Positions 12,734 to 23,267 of a stretch of DNA of 64,000 nt are shown one piece after another. Source of the DNA: Siphlonurus alternatus (lineage: Eukaryota; Arthropoda; Insecta; Ephemeroptera; Siphlonuridae); NCBI GenBank assembly GCA_949825025.1, contig OX463786.1:9411094-9475093 (forward strand), in the 5' to 3' direction. The notes under the pieces are model-generated. The model ran no database searches, had not been told where the DNA came from, and saw only the letters and a list, made by a program, of their open reading frames with translations. Position numbers and translations under genes: made by a program. Every line of letters starts with the position of its first letter. The first letter of the stretch is position 1.

Positions 12734-13141
12734 TTAAAGGGGTACCGAAGTGAATTCTGATTTTACATATCCGGGCAGCGAAGAATTATTATTCTAACAT
12801 CCCTAGTTATTTTACAATTAATTATTTAGTTTGAAAAGGGAGTTCTATGGCCATTGATTGCATGATTCAAGCCGATGCGCTCCCGTTGCGGCCGGTGATA
12901 CAACAAGAAAGGGGCGGGAGGAGGTTCCCGTGATTCGCGGGAAATTGTCGTCGTATCAGCGGCTGTTGCGGGCGCGCACCAACTTGAATCAACCAACGGC
13001 TTTTGAACTCACTTTTCAAACTAAATAATTAATTTTAAAATAACTAGGCATAGTACGAAAATATTGAAACACAAGGATATCAGAATAATTCCTAGCTGCT
13101 CGAATATGTAAAAAAAAGTATTCACTTTGGTACCCCTTTAA
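12734..13141. mobile_element. TTAA-flanked MITE, family B
   Basis: It is bounded by TTAA (12734-12737 and 13138-13141), with terminal repeats AGGGGTACCGAAGTGAAT and ATTCACTTTGGTACCCCT. Inner arms include TAACTAGG and TTAATTATTTAGTTTGAAAA with its complement. The core is GC-rich (GCGGGAAATTGTCG, GTTGCGGGCGCGCAC). No transposase is encoded. Confidence 0.82.
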
Positions 13142-13913
13142 TTGCAACAAATTTCAACATAATTACCTTTTAATTAAATTTAATGTGCTGTGATCATTAC
13201 TAATAAAATTTCCTGTCCAACATTATATTATTATTACTAGTTATTAGAACTCCCAATGTCTTGCAAAAAATGAAAAATTCATGTTTTTTTACTATAGATG
13301 AGGACTTGTTTTAAAGCTAAGTCAAAAGTTTTCACTTCCACATCGAATATTTCCTGACAATACTGTCAATTGACCAATGTTGCTTTTTTTTTTTATCAAA
13401 ACCTTCTTTTTTTTTTTCACCCCAAAACCAATCGCATCAAAGAGGAGATGAAAAAAAAATACTGCAACACAGGGTTTTGAGTTTTGTATTGCAAGGGTTA
13501 TATAAGATATTTTCTCTTCCTTTCTTGTAGTAATAAAGCTTGGGGGGATACCATCTTGGTCAGTTCTAAATTGAAAAGTTGAAGTTACAAGATTACAATT
13601 GAAAATGAACCTGTATTGGAATGGTTCAAAATAAAGTAAATATTATACAAAATCCATTAATGTTGTTTAGTTAAAGGTACAAAGCTGTTTTTAAAACATA
13701 TTTTTTTTACTTTTATTATATTAATATAATGACAACATTCTTATACATACTCTCTGTCTATAGATTTATAAATCTTATGAGATTCAAACCAATAAAATTG
13801 AGTACTTTATGATAAATTCAAGGTTGAATTGTCCTTTATGAAGGAAAAATAATTACTTTGAATTAATAAATGGAAAGAATGTTTCACTGATATTGCATGT
13901 ATGTGTCATAATT

Positions 13914-14121
13914 AGGTTCATTGACAAAAGCTGTAGCGTCCATCTTAGCTGAGGTTTCCACGTTTTCCTCAGTCACAGGCAAATGCCGGGGTGGATTGCA
14001 AGGCCGTGGCCACCCCCGTTCCGGAATAGCCCGCGAAGTGCTCAAGTTAGGGTTTCGGAAGTTTCGGGGTTTCAAAGTAGTAAGTAATTAGCAAGTAGAA
14101 GTACCCAATAAGGTTTCATTA
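13914..14121 (+). mobile_element. 5'-truncated SINE body
   Basis: It starts within the body at GGTTCATTGACAAAAGCTGT and runs through the core and the AAGTAGAAGTACCCAATA tail. The 5S-like head is absent, as expected for incomplete reverse transcription. Confidence 0.78.
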
Positions 14122-14201
14122 AAAAAAAATAATAATTATATTGCAGTATATAATTATAAATACATATTTTTTATAAGAATATTATACATTAAACATGAAT
14201 G

Positions 14202-14330
<129 letters not shown>

Positions 14331-15939
14331 AATGTAATGAAAAAAAAATCATCATTATAAATATATACTTTCTATGGATTGCTATCTCTGCTATTAATAT
14401 GTTACTGTGGTAAAAAAATAAACATTATTACATTAAGATACTTACAGCAACATACATTACATGCAATTACATTTTCTTTTTTAATAATTATAAAACAGTG
14501 CAGTTTTTCTCTTTCTCCATGTACATTAATTTTTGTAATTTCTTTAATTTATAAACAGTATTTTTACCTACACATGCATGACAAACTTTTCAACAAATAC
14601 ATCACAGTAACAAGTTTTTGTCAAAGCTTTGACGTAGAAATGGAATTACTTTTCCTGGCGTACTCTAAGCAAGGGAAAAATTTCTGAATAGTACTTCCTT
14701 TGATAGCAACTTTAGTATGTAAGGGTTAAATACATTACCTGATTGAGCATGCAGGTGTATAGAGTTTATATAACTAGAGGTTGAAAAAGTAGTCTTTTGA
14801 CTATTTGCAAAATTGAGGCTCTGTTGATGTTTTGCATATGTCCACAGATATCATGTAAATGAATCAAAAGAGCATATATGAAAAAATTGACTGAGTATTT
14901 TGATTTTTCATAACTATTTTTTAAAATTTCTTTGTTTTTCCTGATTTTAGTGTCATTTGAGTGCTTAAATTCTTAAAAAAATATATTTTTCTGTTGAGCT
15001 ACTTGAACCTCGAGTCTACACACTGTACAAGTATAGCCTGTAATTTCTTACAAGACAAAATCAAAGAATCCTAAACCTATCATTTAATTCCCATATGCAT
15101 AATTTTTGTGCGACATTTTGTAAGAATATTTTGTAGAAAATAAACAAATTTTTTGGCGACCATTTTCTTTAAAAAATTGGGCAATTTTTGCGATTTCTTT
15201 TTACAACCAATTTAATTTTTATGTCAACAAATTTTTACTCTTACTTATTAATCTACGGAAAATAAAAAAAAAATTAATTTTGTATTTTTTTTTATGGAAG
15301 TAAGATTACGAAATTGTCTTGACGTTAAAAAATGTTTTAATCTGTAACTGTTCAAATACAATATCTTAATGTTACACATACATGATCTCATCAGAAAAAT
15401 AAAACTGCATGCATTTCCAGAGTCCAGTAAGGATTACAAAAAGTCAAATTTATAATAAAGGCACACGAAAATAATTATGCTAACATGTCAAAATTAAAAA
15501 AATAAACAAGACACAGTTAAAGTATTGACATTTACAATCATTGTGAAATTTAGTGCTCACCGACACTTTTTATAAAAAATCCGGCAGCGACCTTATACCA
15601 GTAGGGAGAGAATTCCAAGTGCCACACACTCTAAAATAATACGATGACAAAAAGCAAAATAAAGCATGAATAAAACACATATATGTGAATACCAGATTTT
15701 CTTGTCCCGGGGAGCTTTTACAGTAATTGAATTTTTTTTAATGAATGGATGTAGAAATTAAAAATCTGCAATGTAGTAAGAGTATAAAACTGATTTTTAT
15801 TGTTTTTACTCTTTATTTTAATTTGAGAATGTTTTCTACACATAAAAAGCTTGATTAAAATGAATTGTAATAGTTTTTCAATTTCATCTTATAATTGCAG
15901 TTTGAGGCGGGGATATGTAGTATATAGGGATAAAAGGAG

Positions 15940-16200
15940 GAAATGATGGTGACCACGGCCTGTTCACTGAGGTGAGACTGAGGGAACCGTGAGAAATATC
16001 AGTTAAGACGGACACCTCTATTTTCTATCAGTCCAAAGCCTGAGAAATCACACACAAGTACCTGCATTGGATAGAAAGCGAAATGAATTGAACCCATGAA
16101 ACGTAATTTTTACTTGGAACGGTCACCAATCCAAGTACTAATTACGCTTGAAGTAGCTTGACTTTGTTGATCTAACAAGAATAGTTAATACACGGCGTCA
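15940..16200 (-). mobile_element. Diverged 5S-headed SINE (second subfamily)
   Basis: On the minus strand it reads ATTAACT, then GATCAACAAAGTCAAGC and TTAGTACTTGGATTGGTGACC, followed by a diverged body with GTCCGTCTTAACTGA and GGCCGTGGTCACC. It resembles the head at 29480-29665 more than the main family, especially in GTGACGC upstream of the 5S-like block. Confidence 0.65.
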
Positions 16201-16328
16201 CATTTTCCATATACTAATTGAAATTTAATAACACAAATTTTATTATTTTTTATTCAAAAAGTTAGTAATTTAAAAAGACATGTAGAAATTTTTAAACTTT
16301 TAAAAAATAATAATAAAAAAGAACTTAC

Positions 16329-17422
16329 CTGCAAACACCACTAAGTAGATTAACGACAAAGAAGGGTAGCCAACAAACGATAAAAACACCCATTACAATA
16401 CCTAAAGTTTTAGCAGCTTTTTTTTCTTTAGCAAACTTAGCAAGTTTACGACTAAATGAAAAATTATTTTTAACATTTTTTGAAGCAACTCTACCACCAC
16501 TATGACATTCAGTTAAAAGTGTATGAGTATGATCTTCTGAACATGTTGAACTATGAGAATTATTTAATCCACCATGACCATGTTGTGTTCTTCCGTCTTG
16601 AGATGAACCACTACCAGCACCACCACGATGAATTCTTAATGTTAATTCTAATTCACTTGAACCCATCATAACTTGTTTAGAACCTAATTTTAAACTTCTT
16701 GTTTGTATTGCAGCAGCTCTATATATTCTACAATATGTAAATACCATTACAAATAATGGTAAATAAAATGATATTGTTGATGAAAATAATAAATATCCTA
16801 AATTTTCAGTAAAAGGACATTTAAAATCTGGTACAGGTTCTTCTCTGACTAATCTCCACCATGCAATTGCAGGAAATGATATTAAACTTGAACATAACCA
16901 AACTGTTGCTATTAAATATACAGCTTTTTTATTTGTCATTTTTAATGGATAACTTAATGGATCAGTTATAGCCCAATATCTATCTAAAGAAACAACACAT
17001 AGATTTAATATTGATGCTGTACTAAATAATACATCTAATGAACGCCATATATCACACCAATTAACACCAAATAACCATTGTTTTTCTAATACTTCATAAA
17101 CAGCACTAAATGGCATTACTACTAAACCAACTAAACAATCAGCTACAGCTAATGATAATATAAAATAATTAGTTGCTGAATGTAAATATCTTTCTCTAAT
17201 TACAGCAGCAATTACTAAACCATTACCAAATACAGTTGCAATTGAAAATAATAATAATATACCAGCTAATATAACACTATCAAAATTAGGATGTTGTTCA
17301 GGTTTTATATAATTTGTAATATTATAATAAGTATTATTATTATTATTTGTATCATTATTTAAATTTAACCAATCTATTGTCCATAATTCATCATTTTTCA
17401 ACCACCATGTAGTATCACCCAT
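16329..17422 (-). CDS. Oamb: Octopamine receptor (OAMB/alpha1-like), first coding exon
   Basis: This exon encodes residues 1-364 of a class A amine GPCR. The extracellular N terminus has sequons at N23, N29 and N34. TM1 is about 49-75 and TM2 about 85-107 (D95). TM3 holds the amine-binding Asp at D130, and DRY is at 147-149. C123 and C202 form the expected disulfide. TM5 has the serine cluster at 214-218, and TM6 has CWLPFF at 350-355. Blocks such as CDIWRSLDVLFSTASILNLC and RKLAKFAKEKKAAKTLGIVM match what is known of arthropod OAMB; signalling there is through Gq and calcium. The exon ends at a GCAG|GTAAGT donor, so the in-frame TAA just beyond it is intronic. The start is the first ATG before the N-terminal tail. 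Codons are strikingly AT-ending compared with exon 2. A beta-type or dopamine receptor is unlikely given these blocks. Confidence 0.95.
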
Positions 17423-18335
17423 AATTAATTAATTTTTAAGTTATCATTTTTTTAATGAAAATAACAAAATGTAAAATTTTTATCATTTTTTTTTTACAAT
17501 ATTTTAACAAATTTTCAATTAAATTATGTAAATTTAAACCACATTTTAAATTAAATTCTACGTAAATTGTGTTAGATTCATTCTCATCATTAATTACGTA
17601 AGATTTATTACTCTTGAATGGTCAGTAAGGATAAATAACATTGTTTCCATCAATCATTATTAGATAATATATAGTAACACTATTATAGCAGACTTATAAT
17701 AAACTTAAAAATTGTTCATATTGTAGTTGACATCTTTTAAGAAAGTTAACCAGAAAACTTTGATAAAAGTTTTTTTCATGTAATTAATTATATTTTATGG
17801 TACTTTATATAAGTTATTATATGACAAAATATATTAAATAATTTTAAATTAACCACTTAATATGTTACAAAGAAAATTGTTGCGTAGTTTTCTTATATGA
17901 AGTTCGTTACAAGGTGTCAAGATTTTTTCACACAAAAAGTTTTTGTCCAGAAGCATTAATTACATTTGTTATGAGTTTCAACTATATGTCACATATTATC
18001 GTTAACTTTTTTTTTTTGCTCTTTTTAACAAAAAAATAGTAAACTTTTATCAAATGACGATAACTTTTTTGGTCACTTTATTGCACTTTTTAAATTCAAT
18101 TTTCTAATCTTTTTTTATACACTTGAGTTCCTGTTAATTTCTAATAAAAAAAATCACAATTAAGATTGTCAAAATGTTTATATATTGTTTTCCATTATTG
18201 TATAATTAAACCATTTAACACATATTGTTAAATTTTTAAAATATTCCAAATAATTCACTTCAAAAAATCCAACACTTTTACTTTTAAAAAATATATTATG
18301 AAAATGAATTAAAAACTTTAAGTTATTTTTCAATG
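17423..18335. other. Upstream region of the receptor exon, no further exon seen
   Basis: Very AT-rich sequence directly upstream of the receptor start codon (minus strand). No good acceptor lies close to the ATG, so at least part of this is probably 5' UTR. Nothing else was recognised. Confidence 0.35.
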
Positions 18336-18530
18336 CCCCTTGTATTTTTTTTGACGCAACCGGTGATACACGCGTGTACGAAGGGAAGCAAACAACTCAG
18401 GCGCTCCGTGTTTGTCGGCCGCGGAAATCGCACTGCTTGTGACTCTCGGCTCTCCAAAAACTTTGAGCAAGCAAACTATTACTGCGCCTGCGTAGAATCG
18501 CTATGCAACCTACATCACTTATCATGAAGC
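18336..18530 (-). promoter_or_regulatory. GC-rich CpG island, candidate receptor promoter or 5' exon
   Basis: An isolated GC-rich patch of about 190 bp with many CpGs (CGGCCGCGG, ACACGCGTGTA) sits about 0.9 kb upstream of the receptor ATG. It contains ACTGCGCCTGCGTAG, close to the NRF-1 palindrome YGCGCAYGCGCR. Its position and composition suggest a promoter or first exon. No repeat copy of it exists in the window. A 64-codon frame on the plus strand looks incidental. Confidence 0.4.
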
Positions 18531-19034
18531 TCGTACCATTATAAATTAATTGTAATTTTTTACCTATCTAAAGTACAATTTTATCAAATTTAAGATTATT
18601 CACGTAACAAAAAGTACAAGATTTAAAGATATCATTTTATTTAATTCAAAATTTATTTTATTATATAATTTCAGCCTATTTTTAGAAATTCAATATTAAA
18701 ATATTATCATCATTTTTGTATTTCCGAGAGTAATTTTATATTAATTAAACTGTATCAGTTTAATTTTAAATTAATCAAATATTTATTTAATTCATTAATT
18801 TATAACTTCAAATCACTACATATTTTATTCAATCTAGTTAATTCAATTATTTGCTTTATTATTTCACGGCAGATTTCTTAAAAATTATATTCATTCATGA
18901 ATAAAATTTATTGTTTAAATTATCTCTTTAATTAACAAATACATTACTTTACCATCATTTGTTTTAAACCAACAATATAATATTTTAGTCATTTGGAAAT
19001 ATAAATGGCTAAGAAATGCCTTCAAATAATCAAA

Positions 19035-19398
19035 TTAAGGTAGAGATAACACGCCCAGTGTTAATAAAAATCTCATTCATAAAAATTATGAAAAAATTTT
19101 AAAATGTTCTCCTTAATTAACATACCATATCAGTAGGTAAAATATCAGGTATAATATACAAAAACAAGCTAGTTTTTTAGTTATTAATTCTTAAAGTTGA
19201 CTAATTTAACATGGAATTTCCATTTCTCCATGTTAAATTAGTAAACTTTAAAAATTAATAACTCGAAAACTAGCTTGTTTTTGTTTACCTGATATTTTAC
19301 CTACTGATAAGGTATGTTAAGGAGAACATTATAAATTTTTTCATAATTTTTATGAATGGGATTTTTTTTTAACATTGGGCGTGTTATCTCTACCTTAA
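19035..19398. mobile_element. TTAA-flanked foldback, family C, copy 1
   Basis: The ends are TTAAGGTAGAGATAACACG and CGTGTTATCTCTACCTTAA. Arms include TTCATAAAAATTATGAAAAA and TCAGGTA...AAAAACAAGCTAG with complements. The loop is CATGGAATTTCCATTTCTCC. Relatives are at 41451, 54301 and 56313. Confidence 0.85.
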
Positions 19399-20049
19399 AC
19401 AATTACAATAATCATATAAAATCATTCATTCATACAAATTCATTCATAAAATTAAATGTTTTATTTAAATAAATTGTTGGTCATATTTAAAAACAAATTT
19501 GGTCTCTCCGTTAACTCAGCACAGTGTATAATTTCTGAAAATGAAAAAAATTAATGTGGAAAATCTCCACACAATACAGTGCTTACGAACATACTTCTTT
19601 ATCAATGAAATTTATTGCTTTGTTTTAGTTCAATTTTTATTTTTAAGTTTATCGATGTACTATAGGATACTATTTGCCAAATTTAGGTGATAGTTATATT
19701 CAATTAGTGGTTTTGAGTTTTATTTTATACTTTATGCCTATTTTATTAATTATAATTTAAAAATGTACAATTTGTACAAAATTCGATGTATTCACTCCAA
19801 ATTGATTGCTGATAGTTCGCAAGTAGTCTACTTGCTTTAACGAACCGAGCTCTTCTGCTGCTCTGTAGGACTTTTTTTTTGTAATTTAAAGACAATTAGT
19901 GACACGTCGGTATGAGGTGATCAGGAGGTGATCTTTTATTTTTATTAATTGTTAATTGTTGTTTATCCTATTTGACACCTCTGTTTTTTATATCAACATT
20001 TTTAAAGAATTTAATAAGGTTTGATAGCTGTTATTTTTAATATTTTTAT

Positions 20050-20245
20050 TTCAATGTGTGAAACTATTTAGAATTTATTGGGCACGATTCACGAAGTAGT
20101 TAGCCAGGTTTCTAACCACGTTTAACTATACTTGTTTTACGTATTAAATCACCTAGTTAAACGTGGTTAAGCTAAATGTGGTTAAAAACCTGGCTAACTG
20201 CTTCGTGAGTTGTGCCCAATAAGTTCTAAATAGTTTCACTTTGAA
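20050..20245. repeat. Foldback with GATTCACGAAGTAGTTAGCC end
   Basis: The outer arms GTGAAACTATTTAGAA and TTCTAAATAGTTTCAC flank GGGCACGATTCACGAAG...TTCGTGAGTTGTGCCC. Inside are TAACCACGTTTAACTA and TAGTTAAACGTGGTTA. An extra partial copy of the right end (ACTACTTCGTGAATCGCACC) follows at about 20262-20281. Confidence 0.72.
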
Positions 20246-20284
20246 ATAACTTCTGGCTATAACTACTTCGTGAATCGCACCCAA

Positions 20285-22850
20285 TTAAAGCTTAGGGAGT
20301 TTATAATTATTTTTAATCCGTATATTTCCAAGATTATCTATATGTAAGTAGAACTGAGGTTTCAGTTTAATTATAAATTACTGAAATAATAATTATTTAA
20401 TTTATTAATTAATAATTTACAATCATAAAACTTTCATTAATGTATTTTATTCTAGCAACTGCACTATTTGATCGCAAAATATATATTTTTTTAAAAATTC
20501 TCATTCAAAGAGAAATTGATTGTTTTGAAGTATTAAAATTATAATTTAATTATATGTTTATTTTTATCGTCATATTGACACGGTGTTATATTAAAAAAAA
20601 AGTTTAAATGAATAAAAGATGTCTTAAAAGTGAAAATATTCAACTCCTAAAGTTCATTCATATTAAATTCTTTCCAAACTTCATTCATGTAATGTTGTTT
20701 TACGATATTCATTCATAAATAAAAATTTATGATTTTTTCACGTTTATACGTTTATATGAAAACATTTACAAAAATTTATAGGCGTCATTTTCTATTTATT
20801 TTTTTATTATTAAAAAATCTTCAGTTTCAATTGTTTTTGTTTCACCTAAAGTAAATTCAGTATTTTATGATTTGTTATATTACTATGATTTCATTCTCGT
20901 TTTCTTTTCTTTTGTGTAAAATTCCTTTTTTCTTTGAAATTAATTAATATCTATTTTAAACCTGATTTATGATTGAAGAAAAATAAATTCTTGTAAAATT
21001 TTTGCACCAGCTTATAATGAGATTATTAATATTAGTTTCTGCTGAACAATATTTTTATTTATATACGTATGAATCAATAAAAAAATAATACAAAATTAAA
21101 TTATTCTTATATAATCTCTGCACATTTATATAATTTCATTCACAATATTTATAATATTATTTTCATATTTCCGACAAAAATTTAATATTAGTCACACTTT
21201 AGTATCAGTTTAATTATAAAAATCAAGTATTATTTCATTTTATAATTTACAATTTCAAATCGTCACACATATTATATAATATATTTTATTGAATTATTTC
21301 CAAATATAATTTTACGACATGCAGTGATTCCTTAAAATCATATTCATTCATTAATAAGATTTAGTATTTTAATGGTGTTAATACATAATTACCTTCTGCT
21401 CTCATATATTGTCAAAGGCATGACAACATATTGTTTTATTAATTCAAAAGTTTAATTATTAAAAAATGCCTTCCAATAATCAAAAAGTATGTAAAAAAAA
21501 AATAGTACTGTATAGGGTTGATTCATTCATATTAACTCATTGTAAAATTATTTACCAAAATAATATTTTTATTTCAAATAAATTCTTGATCCTATGTAAC
21601 AATTTTTCCCGTTATTCCATAAGTTAAAATCTTTTTATTTCTAAGGGTAACAATTTTATCTTTAATAAACTGAAGTTTCAGTTTAATTATAAATTTAACA
21701 AATGTTTATTTGATTGAATAATTTTTTATTTGCAATCATAACAATTTGACATAATATGTTTTAATTAATAATATAATTGTTTATTTACTGTCTAAAACAT
21801 TAAATGATCATGGTTAAAATGTTGTAAATTATTATTTACATTAATAATAATTATTAACAATGTTAATAATTATTGGAAAGTATTGTACATTGTACATAAT
21901 TTACCATGTACTGTGAAACATAAATTGAATTTAAAATTACAGTGAATAATGTTATTTTAGTATTTGCAAATGTGATCAATGTAATTCAAGTTACTATATT
22001 TTAAATATTTAAAAAAAAAACTTGGAATTTTAAATAATTACATAGAAAATTCATTCATAAAATGTAAAATTCAATTTTAATATTCAGTAATTTGTAAGTT
22101 GGTTTTACTTAAGTAAAGTGCATAATATGATAATACTATATTATATTATCAATGAATTTGATTTGTTTTATTTGGTTTTAATCTTATTGAAATATTAATT
22201 ATTTATAATCTCTGCATTATTAAAATTTAAAATCCTATTTATAGATCAGCTTTATTAATGACTTTTATGACATTTAAAGTTAAATAAAACGAGAGGTTAA
22301 ATTCATTCATAAGGTTACCACTAGAACTCATTCATTAGATAATGTAATTCATAAATACATAATGTAGTTTACATTTCGTTTAAAATTCTCTATAAGTTAT
22401 ACAAAAGGGAGTCTTAAGTTGAATGAAATATTGATTTTATCTCATACTTTGATTTTAGTACATTGTATTATATTTAGAGGGAATATTAAATTTTTCATTA
22501 TACATGAATTTTATTATATTGCTTGATTAAAAAAAACTTTTTAATTAAAAAAGAAATCTCTTGCTCTCTCAAAAAATTGTTATATTTTTCTTAAAGTTAA
22601 TAAAAAAATACATTTCTTATAATTTAGCCAAATTTGCAATTTCATGTATGGCACAGTTCGTCTATGTACAACCTAATTGATTGAATAAAGAATTTGAATT
22701 TTAATAAGTTAACCGTTTCTCAAAAAAAAAAAAAAAAAAAGTACAGCATCTATATAAAAAAAAAAAGTACAGGATGTCTTATTTATAAAGGTAATGTTTA
22801 GGTTCATCAGAGTTCATACTAGTTTATACCTTATATTCTTATAACGTCAA
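20285..22850. other. AT-rich stretch, no gene seen
   Basis: About 2.5 kb of very AT-rich DNA with frequent ATTCATTCAT words and no convincing exon, repeat arm or RNA gene. Confidence 0.5.
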
Positions 22851-22854
22851 CTCG

Positions 22855-22978
22855 TAACCCCAGGGGAGAGGATAAAGGAAATGTGAAAATAAGAAAAGAT
22901 TTTTGAGGCCACGGCCAAAAACCAGCATTTGCTTAATTTAGCTTAGGGAACTTGGAAACCTCAGTCAAGATGGTCGGT
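22855..22978 (-). mobile_element. SINE body fragment abutting the LINE tail
   Basis: On the minus strand it reads GACCATCTTGACTGAGGTTT, then CAAATGCTGG and GGCCGTGGCCTC, the shared SINE body. It stops exactly where the (TTA)n tail of the LINE begins. Confidence 0.65.
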
Positions 22979-23267
22979 ATTAATAATAATAATAATAATA
23001 AAGGGCTTTATTTATAAAAAAGGCGTAGTCAGGACTAGACAGTCCTATCAACTAAACCCAAAACATCATAAAATACAATACATTACAATAACTGAGACAT
23101 TAGATAAGATAATTATATAATAGTTATTGATGTTTTTATAATATACAGAAAAAATTGCTTCTAAATACATCACAATATATAAAAATTAATTCAAATCACA
23201 AGAATAAAAAATATCAAAAATACGCCAATCAGTTTTACATTTAAAATTTAATACATATTGTATAAAT

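Noticed and set aside
16480..16671. Plus-strand ORF inside the receptor exon
   Set aside because: Antisense shadow of the receptor's third intracellular loop, with no independent support.
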